NCBI RefSeq assembly: GCF_015711605.1
Contig: NZ_JABTEZ010000001.1
Span: forward strand, 1 to 64,000
Reading direction: 5' to 3'
From: Planomonospora sp. ID67723
GTDB taxonomy: Bacteria > Actinomycetota > Actinomycetes > Streptosporangiales > Streptosporangiaceae
Length of the DNA stretch: 64,000 nt
Part shown: positions 1 to 8,570 of the stretch, one piece after another
Layout of the letters: every line of letters starts with the position of its first letter
Position numbering within the stretch: position 1 is the first letter of the stretch
Position numbers and translations under genes: made by a program
The notes under the pieces: generated by a model
The model's input: the letters and a program-made list of their open reading frames with translations, nothing else
The model's database searches: none
Told to the model about the DNA's origin: nothing

Positions 1-657
1 AGCTTCACCCAGATGCTGGAGCAGCGCTACGGCGACAAGCTCGACGACCGGGCCAAGCAGTACATCGCCTTCTCCGTCGACGGCGCCAAGCGCATGCAGT
101 CGCTCATCAGCGACCTGCTCGATTTCTCCCGGGTCGGCAGGATGGGCGGGGAGCGCTCCCCCCTCGACGCCTCCCTGCCGCTGAGGGACGCGCTGGCCAA
201 CCTGTCCGCGGCGATCGAGGACGCCGCCGTCACGGTGACCTTCGACGAGCTGCCTGTGGTGTACGGTAACCACGCCCAGCTCACCCAGCTCTTCCAGAAC
301 CTCATCGGCAACGCGGTGAAGTTCCGCTCCGACCGGGCGCCGGCCGTGCACATCGGGGTCCGCAGAGACGGGGACGTATGGGAGTTCTCCTGCTCGGACA
401 ACGGGATCGGCATCGAGAGCAAGTACACCGACCGCATCTTCCTGATCTTCCAGCGCCTGCACGGCCGTGACGTCTATCCCGGGACCGGGATCGGGCTCGC
501 GCTGTGCAAGAAGATCGTGGAGTACCACGGCGGACGAATCTGGGTGGACACTGAGAATCCCGGCCTCGGCCGCCATGATGCGGCACACAGCGATAGACCA
601 GATACGAACGGTACGACGTTCCGCTGGACCCTTCTCCCTGGAGACATGAATGAATGA
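1..657 (+). CDS. sensor histidine kinase, phytochrome/GAF type, C-terminal part (5' end outside window)
   Basis: The reading frame is open from base 1, so the gene starts before the window. The visible 218 residues hold the second HisKA helix ([16 protein letters not shown]) and a full HATPase_c domain: N box [11 protein letters not shown]1 box DNGIGIE, F box and the G2 box [11 protein letters not shown]. The H box with the phosphorylated His lies outside. The sequence type ([30 protein letters not shown]) resembles bacteriophytochrome-like cytosolic kinases. The stop overlaps the following response regulator start by 8 bases, so the two are co-translated partners. The N-terminal sensor cannot be judged. 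Confidence 0.9.
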   Translation, partial: SFTQMLEQRYGDKLDDRAKQYIAFSVDGAKRMQSLISDLLDFSRVGRMGGERSPLDASLPLRDALANLSAAIEDAAVTVTFDELPVVYGNHAQLTQLFQNLIGNAVKFRSDRAPAVHIGVRRDGDVWEFSCSDNGIGIESKYTDRIFLIFQRLHGRDVYPGTGIGLALCKKIVEYHGGRIWVDTENPGLGRHDAAHSDRPDTNGTTFRWTLLPGDMNE

Positions 658-1090
658 GCTTCGCTGGATCGACGTCCTCCTCGTGGAGGACGACCCGGGA
701 GACGTCCTGCTGACGCGGGAGGCCTTCGAGCTCAACAAGGTCAGGAACAAGCTGCACGTCGTCAACGACGGCGAGCAGGCCATGGCCTTCCTCCGCAAGG
801 AGGACGGGTACGCCGACGTGCCCACGCCCGATCTGATCCTGCTCGACCTCAACCTGCCCCGCAAGGACGGCCGCGAGGTGCTCCAGGACATCAAGGCCGA
901 CGACCACCTGCGCCGGATCCCCGTGGTCGTGCTGACCACCTCGGAGGCCGAGGAGGACATCCTGCGCAGCTATGACCTGCACGCCAACGCCTACGTCTCC
1001 AAGCCCGTGGACTTCGACCAGTTCATCAGCGTCGTCCGGCGGATCGACGACTTCTTCGTGACGGTGGTCAAGCTGCCCACCTCCATCTGA
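650..1090 (+). CDS. single-domain response regulator, Rcp1-like
   Basis: A 146-residue receiver domain with no output domain. Acidic pocket D14/D15 (VEDDPGD), phospho-acceptor D66 in LLDLNLP, switch Thr in VLTTSE and Lys 118 in YVSKPVDF are all present. The '[15 protein letters not shown]' start and '[16 protein letters not shown]' insert are typical of the Rcp1 group, which pairs with phytochrome-type histidine kinases. Its ATG lies inside the end of the kinase gene, so the two form one unit. It probably works by protein contact or as a phosphorelay step and not by binding DNA. Confidence 0.92.
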   Translation: MNELRWIDVLLVEDDPGDVLLTREAFELNKVRNKLHVVNDGEQAMAFLRKEDGYADVPTPDLILLDLNLPRKDGREVLQDIKADDHLRRIPVVVLTTSEAEEDILRSYDLHANAYVSKPVDFDQFISVVRRIDDFFVTVVKLPTSI

Positions 1091-1145
1091 CCTTTTCGGG
1101 ACCTTTCGCCCTCGACGTGACAGGAATCACACCGGGTCGACGAAA

Positions 1146-1167
1146 ATGTGAGTGATGCTTCTCACAT
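1146..1167. promoter_or_regulatory. perfect inverted repeat upstream of the sdh1 operon
   Basis: ATGTGAG-N8-CTCACAT: two perfect 7-base arms around 8 bases, 144 bases before the anchor-subunit start. The half-sites resemble CRP or Rex half-sites, but the spacing is wrong for both: TGTGA to TCACA is N10 here, against N6 for CRP, and the site is longer than the 16-18 base Rex operator. A dimeric regulator is likely, but its identity is unknown. Confidence 0.55.
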
Positions 1168-1311
1168 AACCGCTGGGCAGCGTCGTAACGTATCCCCCAC
1201 CAATAGGCGCGCGCATGTGAGCCGGCTCCGGTCTCGCCCGGCGCGCGGCACGACTGAAGCGACCCGGACCCCTTCGGCGAACAGGGTCCGCGGGAGGTGG
1301 AGAGGTCACCG

Positions 1312-2106
1312 ATGACCCAGACAGCGGCCGACAGTCCGGCCCCGGCCAGAAGGCAGCGCGCGCAGATCAAAGAGCGCACCCTGCGAACCGACCAGTGGTG
1401 GCGCTATCCGCTGGTCACCTTCATCATCTTCACGGCGTTCCTCGTCTACGCCACGTGGGCGATCTTCGATAACAGCTTCTTCGCGGCGCCGTACCACGCG
1501 CCGTTCGCCTCACCGTGCCTCGCGGAGGCGGTCTGCCCCGAAGACGCGCGGCTGTTCGGCTGGGCCCCGCTCGGCGACTGGTACACCTGGCCGCCGGGCC
1601 TGCTCATCCTGGGTCTGCCGGCGGGCTTCCGCTTCACCTGCTACTACTACCGCAAGGCCTACTACAGGGGTTTCTGGCTCTCGCCCCCGGCCTGCGCCGT
1701 CAACGAGCCGCACAGCAAGTACACCGGTGAGTCCCGCTTCCCGCTGATCCTCCAGAACATCCACCGCTACTTCTTCTACGCGGCGATCGTGATCGGCCTG
1801 ATCCTCGCCTACGACGCGGTGAAGGCGCTCATCGAGAAGCCGGGCGGCATCGGCACCTGGGTCCTGATCGGCAACGCGATCCTGATCAACCTGTACACGC
1901 TGTCGTGCCACTCCTGCCGCCACATCACGGCCGGTCGCCTGAACCACTTCTCCAAGCACCCGGTCCGGTACCGCGCGTGGGGATTCGTCTCCAAGCTCAA
2001 CGCCAAGCACCAGGAGCTGGCGCTGATCTCGATGTTCTCGGTCATGGGCGCCGACCTGTACGTACGGCTGGTCGCCAAGGGCATCCTCACCTTCACGTTC
2101 GCATAA
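1312..2106 (+). CDS. sdhC: succinate dehydrogenase Sdh1, membrane anchor subunit
   Basis: A polytopic membrane protein of 264 residues immediately before the Sdh flavoprotein. It matches the M. tuberculosis Rv0249c type and not ordinary SdhC/SdhD: conserved blocks 'WLSPPACAVNEPHSKYTGE', 'ILQNIHRYFFYAA' and 'LYTLSCHSCRH' followed by 'HFSKHPVRYRAW'. The Cys/His-rich segments next to helices are notable, because Sdh1 of M. smegmatis is reported to hold a membrane-embedded Rieske-type cluster. ATG 1312 is chosen over GTG 1297 because a GA-rich Shine-Dalgarno (GGGAGGTGGAGAGG) lies before it. First gene of the sdh operon. Confidence 0.88.
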   Translation: MTQTAADSPAPARRQRAQIKERTLRTDQWWRYPLVTFIIFTAFLVYATWAIFDNSFFAAPYHAPFASPCLAEAVCPEDARLFGWAPLGDWYTWPPGLLILGLPAGFRFTCYYYRKAYYRGFWLSPPACAVNEPHSKYTGESRFPLILQNIHRYFFYAAIVIGLILAYDAVKALIEKPGGIGTWVLIGNAILINLYTLSCHSCRHITAGRLNHFSKHPVRYRAWGFVSKLNAKHQELALISMFSVMGADLYVRLVAKGILTFTFA

Positions 2107-2125
2107 GGGACCCGTGGAACCTCAC

Positions 2126-4018
2126 ATGGAAATCGAGCGTCACGAATACGACGTCGTCGTCATCGGCGCCGGCGGGGCAGGACTGCGGGCGGCCATCGAG
2201 GCCCGGCAGCAGGGCAAGCGCACCGCGATCGTCTGCAAGTCGCTGTTCGGCAAGGCGCACACCGTCATGGCCGAGGGCGGTGCCGCCGCGGCCATGGGCA
2301 ACGTCAACAGCGACGACAACTGGATGGTGCACTTCCGTGACACCATGCGCGGGGGCAAGTTCCTCAACAACTGGCGGATGGCCGAGCTGCACGCCAAGGA
2401 GGCGCCCGACCGCGTCTGGGAGCTGGAGGCGTGGGGCGCGCTGTTCGACCGCACCAAGGACGGCAAGATCAGCCAGCGCAACTTCGGCGGGCACGAGTAC
2501 CCCCGGCTGGCCCACGTCGGTGACCGCACCGGCCTGGAGCTGATCCGCACCCTGCAGCAGCGCGTGGTCGCGCTCCAGCAGGAGGACGAGAAGCTGCACG
2601 GCGACGCCGAGGCGTACATCAAGGTCTTCCAGGAGTGCACGATCACCCGTCTGCTCAAGAGCGGTGACGCCGTCTCCGGGGCCTTCGGCTACTGGCGGGA
2701 GAACGGCAGGCTCATCCTGTTCGACGCCCCCGCGGTCGTGCTGGCCACCGGCGGCATCGGCAAGTCCTACGTGGTCACCTCCAACTCCTGGGAGTACACC
2801 GGGGACGGCCACGCGCTGGCGCTGCTGGCCGGGGCGAAGCTGATCAACATGGAGTTCATCCAGTTCCACCCGACCGGGATGGTCTGGCCGCCGTCGGTCC
2901 GCGGCATCCTCGTCACCGAGTCGGTCCGCGGTGACGGCGGCGTGCTGCGCAACTCCGAGGGCAAGCGCTTCATGTTCGACTACATCCCGGACGTGTTCAA
3001 GGACAAGTACGCCACGACCGAGGAGGAGGGCGACCGCTGGTACACCGACCAGGCCAACAACCGCCGCCCTCCGGAGCTGCTCCCGCGTGACGAGGTGGCC
3101 CGCGCCATCAACGCCGAGGTGAAGGCCGGTCGCGGCTCACCCCAGGGCGGCGTCTACCTGGACGTCTCCACCCGGCTCCCGGCCGCCGAGATCGTCAGGC
3201 GGCTGCCCTCGATGCACCACCAGTTCAAGGAGCTGGCGGACGTCGACATCACCAAGGAGCCCATGCAGGTCGGCCCGACCTGCCACTACATCATGGGCGG
3301 CGTCGAGGTCGACGCCGACACCGGTGCGGCCGCCGTACCCGGCCTGTTCGCCGCGGGCGAGGTCTCCGGCGGCATGCACGGCTCCAACCGGCTCGGCGGC
3401 AACTCGCTGTCCGACCTGCTGGTGTTCGGTCGCCGGGCCGGGGCGGGAGCCGCGGCGTACGTGGACGGGCTGAAGGCCCGGCCCGCGGTCTCGGAGGACT
3501 CCGTGGCCGCGGCGAAGGCCGAGGCCCTGGCTCCGCTGGAGCGCGCGGGGGAGAACCCCTACGAGGTCCACCAGGAGCTGCAGCGCACGATGAACGAGCT
3601 GGTCGGCATCATCCGCAACGCCGACGAGGTCAGCCAGGCGCTGGAGGCCGTGGAGAAGCTCAAGGAGCGCGCCAAGGGCGTCGGCGCGGCCGGCGGCCGG
3701 ATCTACAACCCCGGCTGGCACCTCGCCCTCGACCTGCGCAACATGCTGCTGGTCTCCGAGTGCGTGGCCCGCGCGGCCCTGCTGCGCGAGGAGAGCCGGG
3801 GCGGCCACACCCGCGACGACTTCCCCGGCATGTCGGCCGAGTGGCGGCGCAAGCTCCTGGTCTGCGGGGCCTCCCCCGACGGGTCGTCGATCACCGTCGA
3901 GGAGAAGGTCCAGCCCGCCATGCGCGGCGACCTGATCAAGCTGTTCGACCGGGCCGAGCTGAAGAAGTACATCACCGAGGAAGAGCTGGCCGACTTCGAC
4001 GCGCTGGTGAGGGAGTAG
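2126..4018 (+). CDS. sdhA: succinate dehydrogenase Sdh1, flavoprotein subunit
   Basis: A 630-residue FAD-dependent subunit that oxidises succinate to fumarate at the inner face of the membrane. N-terminal dinucleotide motif VIGAGGAG (residues 12-19), flavin-linked His 45 in KAHTVMAEGG, and the substrate/capping blocks FIQFHPTG and GGMHGSNRLGGNSLSDLLVFG are intact. It is very close to Rv0248c of M. tuberculosis over its full length. An in-frame GTG at 2114 is also possible; ATG 2126 (MEIERH) is preferred because it matches where the family begins. Seven (GTG) or nineteen (ATG) bases follow the anchor stop, and sdhB follows 4 bases after its stop. Confidence 0.95.
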   Translation: MEIERHEYDVVVIGAGGAGLRAAIEARQQGKRTAIVCKSLFGKAHTVMAEGGAAAAMGNVNSDDNWMVHFRDTMRGGKFLNNWRMAELHAKEAPDRVWELEAWGALFDRTKDGKISQRNFGGHEYPRLAHVGDRTGLELIRTLQQRVVALQQEDEKLHGDAEAYIKVFQECTITRLLKSGDAVSGAFGYWRENGRLILFDAPAVVLATGGIGKSYVVTSNSWEYTGDGHALALLAGAKLINMEFIQFHPTGMVWPPSVRGILVTESVRGDGGVLRNSEGKRFMFDYIPDVFKDKYATTEEEGDRWYTDQANNRRPPELLPRDEVARAINAEVKAGRGSPQGGVYLDVSTRLPAAEIVRRLPSMHHQFKELADVDITKEPMQVGPTCHYIMGGVEVDADTGAAAVPGLFAAGEVSGGMHGSNRLGGNSLSDLLVFGRRAGAGAAAYVDGLKARPAVSEDSVAAAKAEALAPLERAGENPYEVHQELQRTMNELVGIIRNADEVSQALEAVEKLKERAKGVGAAGGRIYNPGWHLALDLRNMLLVSECVARAALLREESRGGHTRDDFPGMSAEWRRKLLVCGASPDGSSITVEEKVQPAMRGDLIKLFDRAELKKYITEEELADFDALVRE

Positions 4019-4022
4019 AGCC

Positions 4023-4790
4023 ATGGGTTACAAGGCGAAGTTCCGCGTGTGGCGCGGCGAGGGCGGCGAGGGCAAGCTGGAGGACTTCACCGTCGAGGTG
4101 AACGAGGGCGAGGTCGTCCTCGACATCATCCACAGGCTTCAGGCCACCCAGGCCCCCGACCTGGCCGTACGGTGGAACTGCAAGGCGGGCAAGTGCGGGT
4201 CGTGCTCGATGGAGATCAACGGCAAGCCTCGGCTGGGCTGCATGACCCGGATGTCCACCTTCACGGAGGACGAGACGATCACCGTGACACCCATGCGGAC
4301 GTTCCCGGTGATCAAGGACCTGGTCACCGACGTGTCGTTCAACTACCAGAAGGCCCGGGAGATCCCGTCGTTCACGCCTCCGGCGAGCGTGAAGCCGGGC
4401 GAATACCGCATGCAGCAGATCGACGTCGAGCGGAGCCAGGAGTTCCGCAAGTGCATCGAGTGCTTCATGTGCAACAACGTCTGCCACGTGATCCGCGACC
4501 ACGAGGAGAACAAGACCAACTTCGCCGGACCGCGCTTCCTGATGCGGATCGCCGAGCTGGACATGCACCCCTACGACGTGGCCGACCGCAAGGACGCCGC
4601 GCAGGAGGAGCACGGGCTCGGTTACTGCAACATCACCAAGTGCTGCACCGAGGTCTGCCCGGAGCACATCAAGATCACCGACAACGCGCTGATTCCCATG
4701 AAGGAGCGCGTCGTCGACCGCAAGTACGACCCGCTGGTCTGGCTGGGCAGCAAGATCTTCAAGCGTTCCGGGTCCGGGTCGAAGGGGTGA
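4023..4790 (+). CDS. sdhB: succinate dehydrogenase Sdh1, iron-sulfur subunit
   Basis: A 255-residue electron-transfer subunit linking FAD to the membrane anchor. N-terminal ferredoxin-like domain ligates [2Fe-2S] through C53, C58, C61 and C73 (CKAGKCGSC and LGC). The C-terminal part has the two cysteine clusters C144/C147/C150/C154 (CIECFMCNNVC) and C202/C207/C208/C212 (CNITKCCTEVC) for [4Fe-4S] and [3Fe-4S] centres. It has the Rv0247c pattern. Together with the two upstream genes this completes an Sdh1-type complex II; an Sdh2-type operon is not in the window. Confidence 0.95.
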   Translation: MGYKAKFRVWRGEGGEGKLEDFTVEVNEGEVVLDIIHRLQATQAPDLAVRWNCKAGKCGSCSMEINGKPRLGCMTRMSTFTEDETITVTPMRTFPVIKDLVTDVSFNYQKAREIPSFTPPASVKPGEYRMQQIDVERSQEFRKCIECFMCNNVCHVIRDHEENKTNFAGPRFLMRIAELDMHPYDVADRKDAAQEEHGLGYCNITKCCTEVCPEHIKITDNALIPMKERVVDRKYDPLVWLGSKIFKRSGSGSKG

Positions 4791-4848
4791 CGCCCCGCTT
4801 CCGCGCCTGAGGGGTGATGCCCTGACGGCTCGGGGACCGTGGTTCCGG

Positions 4849-4880
4849 ACGGCCGGTCGCACTCCGGTGTGGCCGGCCGT
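4849..4880 (+). terminator. hairpin after sdhB
   Basis: ACGGCCGGTC / GGCCGGCCGT form a 10-base stem (one G-U) with a 12-base loop, 58 bases after the sdhB stop. There is no U-tract beyond 'TTTCC', as is usual in actinomycetes. Confidence 0.5.
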
Positions 4881-4972
4881 TTCCGCTGTCCGGGGCCGGG
4901 CGGTGCTTCAGGGGCGGCGGCCTGGCGGCCACGCTGTCGGGAAGGAGCTCAGGGCGGGCCGCCGCAGGGCGG

Positions 4973-6664
4973 TCAGCCGCGCTTGCGGCGGAAGAGCCCG
5001 CGCTTCCCGTCCTTCGGTCCGGCGCCCGGCTCGGGGGCCGCGGCCCCCTCTCCTCCGGGAAGGGGGTAGACCGCCGTACCGGTGGGGCTCATCGGAGGCC
5101 CCGGCGGGGGAGGCGGAGCGCCGTACGGGCCACCGGAGTCTCCCGGAGGGCCGAAGCCGCCGTGGGGTCCCGGACCACCGTAGGGTGCGAAGTCTCCGGG
5201 AGGGCCGAAGCCGCCATGAGGTTCCGGGCCGCCGTGGGCCCCGAAACCGCCGTGGGCCCCGAATCCGCCGAGCGATCCGGGACCGTCCTGGGGGCCCTGG
5301 CCACTGTGAGATCCCGGGCCGCCGTGGGCTCCGAAGCCGCCGTGAGGTGGAAGGTCTCCGGGAGGGCCGAAGGCGCCGTGGGGTTCCGGACCGCCGTGGG
5401 GGGCGGGGCCGCCGTAGGTTTCTGGGCCGCCGTGGGGGGCGGGGCCGAAGGGGGGCTGGTTGTGGAGCGCCGGGGACGAGACGGCCAGGCCCGGGGAGGG
5501 CTGGGCGAGGCCGGGATCCTCCGGGAAGCGGTCGGGGGCCTCCTGGGGAGGCGGCCCCTGGAGCGCCGGATCCCGGGGGAAGGGGTCGGCGGGGAAATCG
5601 CCGAAAGCAGGGGGAGGCGGAGCTCCGTGCAGGTCGCCGGGGTGGCCCTGCGTGCCGCCGTACGGCATCGGCGGCTGGTCGTGGAAGGCCGTCGGGGCAC
5701 CCGGAGGGTACTGGTCGAAGGCCGGAGGAGCGTCCTGGGGGTGGGGGTGGTCGAAAGGCCCGGGGGGCGGGGCGTAGGCCGTGGGCTGCTCGTGCGGCTG
5801 GGGATACTGCTCGGTGACGTAGCTCTCCGGGTAGACCGGGGGATACATCTGCATCGGGACGAAGCTGATGATCGGGGCGTACGCCGCGCCGCCCTGGTAG
5901 GCCGCGTGCGGGAAGCCGGGCGTGGAGACGTACCCCGGACCCGCCGGGTAGCCGGAGGGGTCGGCGGAGCGGGGACCCGCCCGGCGGACGGCGGCGGCGT
6001 GGGCCAGACGGCGCAGCCTGCCCTCGAAGATGAGGATGGCGAAGACCACGAGCAGCACCAGGATCAGCGCCAGGACCCCGAGCTGCCGGCTCAGCGCGGT
6101 CGTGTTGTAGTCCGAGTTCGCGTTGCGGATCACGTAGGGAGCCGTCGCGGGATCGGGCTCGACGAACGTGCTGGTGCTCGGCTCGGGAGAGGCGGTCGGG
6201 AGGCTGGTCGGCGTCTGCTCGGTGGTGGGGAACACCACCTCGGGGTCGGTGGTCGTCGGGGTCACCGGCGGCGGGACGACGACGGGCGCGGAGGTCGGCG
6301 TCTGGACCGGCGGCGCGGTGGTCGGCGGCGGGGCCTGGGTCGTCGCGGGAGCGGTCGTCTTCGGAGGGACGGTGACCGTCGCGGTCACCGTCACCTGGCC
6401 CGTCGACGTGGTCGTGGGCTGGGGCGCCGGCTCACCCGGGGTGTGGGTGATCGTGACCGTGACGATCGGCGTGGGCTCGGTGCACTCGGCCGAGGGGTCG
6501 ACCTCGCACCCCGGGATCATGGACGGATCGGCGGCGACGGCACGCGTGGCCGCGTCGGCGGGCCGGGAGCCGGTGAGCGACGCGGCGGCGAGGGTGACCA
6601 CACCCGACAGTCCCAGGGACACGAGCACGGCCGAGATGGCTGCCGTACGGCGAGATCTCGTCAC
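4973..6664 (-). CDS. Pro/Gly/His-rich single-pass membrane protein, unknown function
   Basis: 563 residues. The N-terminus is a signal sequence or anchor (AISAVLVSLGLSGVVTLAAA), followed by a short Cys pair (PGCEVDPSAEC) and a long Thr/Pro-rich, mucin-like stretch. A second membrane helix (LGVLALILVLLVVFAILIF) lies near residue 215, followed by about 340 cytoplasmic residues dominated by Pro, Gly and His repeats (units such as APHGGPE, PHGGFGPPGD), and a basic tail RGLFRRKRG. GTG start with GGAGG five bases upstream. It is the last gene of the minus-strand block carrying the type IV secretion genes, 76 bases after the other Pro-rich gene. I recognise no family; a cell-surface or envelope role is inference. 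Confidence 0.7.
   Translation of the reverse strand: MTRSRRTAAISAVLVSLGLSGVVTLAAASLTGSRPADAATRAVAADPSMIPGCEVDPSAECTEPTPIVTVTITHTPGEPAPQPTTTSTGQVTVTATVTVPPKTTAPATTQAPPPTTAPPVQTPTSAPVVVPPPVTPTTTDPEVVFPTTEQTPTSLPTASPEPSTSTFVEPDPATAPYVIRNANSDYNTTALSRQLGVLALILVLLVVFAILIFEGRLRRLAHAAAVRRAGPRSADPSGYPAGPGYVSTPGFPHAAYQGGAAYAPIISFVPMQMYPPVYPESYVTEQYPQPHEQPTAYAPPPGPFDHPHPQDAPPAFDQYPPGAPTAFHDQPPMPYGGTQGHPGDLHGAPPPPAFGDFPADPFPRDPALQGPPPQEAPDRFPEDPGLAQPSPGLAVSSPALHNQPPFGPAPHGGPETYGGPAPHGGPEPHGAFGPPGDLPPHGGFGAHGGPGSHSGQGPQDGPGSLGGFGAHGGFGAHGGPEPHGGFGPPGDFAPYGGPGPHGGFGPPGDSGGPYGAPPPPPGPPMSPTGTAVYPLPGGEGAAAPEPGAGPKDGKRGLFRRKRG
5130..5470 (-). repeat. degenerate short tandem repeats encoding PHGGFG-like units
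   Basis: In this stretch of the preceding gene, units built around 'CCGCCGTGGG' and 'GGTCTCCGGGAGGGCCGAA' (plus strand) recur many times and encode Pro-His-Gly-Gly-Phe/Pro-Gly-Pro units. Boundaries are approximate. Such arrays expand and contract by slippage. Confidence 0.6.
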
Positions 6665-6740
6665 CGGTGCCTCCGTGCACTCCCCGCGCGACTCAGGTCG
6701 AGAAAATCCTAGCGGGGTAAAAGTAACAGTAAAGCACCTT

Positions 6741-8069
6741 TTACCATACGGATCGCGACGCGCGCCTCCGCTGGATCCGCGCCTGCAGCCACAGCAGACA
6801 GAGTAGCCCTCCGATCGCGATCCCGGCAGCCGGTAGGCCCTGCATTCCTGTCAGGACCGGACTTGACTGGCCCACGGTCTCCACCTCCCGTTCCGGAGTC
6901 TCCAGAACCGGGGCGCCGGTGTCCCGGGGCAGCGGGGCGGCCGAGGGCTGCGCCGGCTCGGGGAAGACGGGCGCGGCCACCGGAGTGGGCAGCGGAGTGG
7001 GCGCCGCCGGCGGCAACTGGATCTGGGGGGCGTTCCAGGATCCGGGTGCCTGGCCCGCGGCGGCCGTCGGGATGACGTAGACCGGCGCGGGGGCGAGAGC
7101 GAACGGCGGCACGGCGCCTGGCGCGAGCGTCGGCGCGACGGTCGCCGGGTTGCCCTGAAGGCCCTCGATCGCCCCGCGGTCCAGGATCTGCGGACCTCCG
7201 GCGGCCCTCGGGCCGCCCTCACCGGACCCGTTCCCGATCCCGCTGCTCCCGCCGTCACGGGGGCCTGTGAGCGCGTCCCCCCGGGACTCCTCCGGGCGGG
7301 AACGGCCGCGCCCGTTCTTCTCCTTCTTCACCCGATCCTGCCTTATCTCCCCCCGCCATCTCGGCCCCTTCTTGCGTGCCTTCTTCGCCGGTCGCTCCTG
7401 CTTCGGTGCGGCCGACGGCTCACCGGCGGAAGGGGACGGCGGGGCCGTGTGCTCGCACGCCTCCAGCAGTCCGGCCAGGTCCGAAGGGAACGACCAGGTC
7501 TCCGCCCCGGAGGAGAGCGTGGGCGGCTCCGGCTTCTCCGGGGGCGCGGGCTTCGCCGGCGGCCTGCCCGGCTTGCCCGGAGGCGGGCCCGGCTTGTGGG
7601 GCGGCTTGGGCGGGAGGGGTGGCACCGGCGGCACGGGTGGCACCGGCGTGACCGGGGGGACGGGCGGGACGGCGTCCGCACCGCCCTGCGCCAGGGCGTA
7701 GAGGCATCCGAGGATGTGGGAGACCGAGACCGGACCGCCGAGTTCCGCCGGGGAGGGCGGCTCGGAGCCGGACAGGCCGGGAGAGGGGACGGGCCAGGGG
7801 GTCGGCGAGGCGCCGGTCACCGGCTCCCCCGACTCCGCGTGCCCCTCTCCCTGCTCGGGCCATCCCTGCTCCGGCGGCCCCGGCCAGGGTTCGACCCTCA
7901 TCCGCACGCGGAGCCATGCGGGAAGGCCCTCGGCGCCCGGGAGGCCGGATGCGGCGAGCACACCGGGGCCGGACGCGTTCGCCGCCGGCATGTCCCCCGG
8001 AACGAGCGCCCCGGCCCCCACGGCCGATGCGAGCACGGCGCACCTCAGCCATCCGGTCATCCTGATCAC
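6741..8069 (-). CDS. secreted Pro-rich protein with C-terminal membrane anchor, unknown function
   Basis: About 442 residues. An N-terminal signal peptide (WLRCAVLASAVGAGALVPG...ANA) is followed by Pro-rich low-complexity sequence with runs like PPVPPVPPLPPKPP, a basic Lys/Arg patch, a second Pro/Ala-rich half, and a C-terminal hydrophobic helix with an Arg tail (GIAIGGLLCLLWLQARIQRRRA), which suggests anchoring. GTG 8069 is chosen: GGAG lies 7 bases before it. It follows the mutT gene by 77 bases on the same strand. No known domain is visible; it may belong to the envelope system encoded upstream. Confidence 0.65.
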   Translation of the reverse strand: MIRMTGWLRCAVLASAVGAGALVPGDMPAANASGPGVLAASGLPGAEGLPAWLRVRMRVEPWPGPPEQGWPEQGEGHAESGEPVTGASPTPWPVPSPGLSGSEPPSPAELGGPVSVSHILGCLYALAQGGADAVPPVPPVTPVPPVPPVPPLPPKPPHKPGPPPGKPGRPPAKPAPPEKPEPPTLSSGAETWSFPSDLAGLLEACEHTAPPSPSAGEPSAAPKQERPAKKARKKGPRWRGEIRQDRVKKEKNGRGRSRPEESRGDALTGPRDGGSSGIGNGSGEGGPRAAGGPQILDRGAIEGLQGNPATVAPTLAPGAVPPFALAPAPVYVIPTAAAGQAPGSWNAPQIQLPPAAPTPLPTPVAAPVFPEPAQPSAAPLPRDTGAPVLETPEREVETVGQSSPVLTGMQGLPAAGIAIGGLLCLLWLQARIQRRRASRSVW

Positions 8070-8146
8070 CGCACGTCTCCGATCCCCCGATTCAGGCGTA
8101 CGACACGAGCACACCCAGTAGCTGTTATGTCACGATGAGCTACCTT

Positions 8147-8539
8147 TCAATCCTCGCCGAGCCGGTCTCGCACGGCGTACACGATCGGCAGGTCCGCCGG
8201 GAGCCAGGTCACGTCGTCCAGTTCGTCCATCGCGAGCCAGCGCAGGTCGAGATGTTCCTTGGCCTCCGGTTCCCCCCGCACGATCGCCGCCAGCCAGACC
8301 CGGAGCACGTAGCCCCCGCTCAGGGGCCAGTCGCCGCCGACCTGCTCCCCCACCTCGATCAGGACGCCGAGCTCCTCCTGGCACTCCCGGACCAGTGCCG
8401 CGTGGTCGTCCTCTCCCGGATCGACCTTTCCTCCCGGAAACTCCCAGCCTCCGGCCAGTTCGGGCGGCTCGGCACGCTGCGCGGCCAGCAGCCTGCCCTC
8501 CCGGTCGACGATCGCGGCCCCCACGACGACTCTCTTCAT
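8147..8539 (-). CDS. NUDIX hydrolase, MutT family
   Basis: A 130-residue single NUDIX domain. The Nudix box GX5EX7REXXEEXGX is exact at residues 36-58 (GGKVDPGE ... RECQEELGV), and the 'RRVVVGAAIV..GRLLAAQR' start is typical of 8-oxo-dGTP diphosphatases or (deoxy)CTP pyrophosphohydrolases that clean the nucleotide pool. The true substrate cannot be read from sequence. It lies 31 bases after the NlpC/P60 gene in the secretion block, so it may be co-transcribed with it, though no functional link is obvious. Confidence 0.88.
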   Translation of the reverse strand: MKRVVVGAAIVDREGRLLAAQRAEPPELAGGWEFPGGKVDPGEDDHAALVRECQEELGVLIEVGEQVGGDWPLSGGYVLRVWLAAIVRGEPEAKEHLDLRWLAMDELDDVTWLPADLPIVYAVRDRLGED

Positions 8540-8570
8540 GAGCCCTGATTCTGTCTCATGGGCGCGTCGC

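Noticed and set aside
1146-1167. Reading the sdh palindrome as a CRP or Rex site
   Set aside because: Spacing between half-sites (N10 between TGTGA and TCACA) does not fit either regulator.
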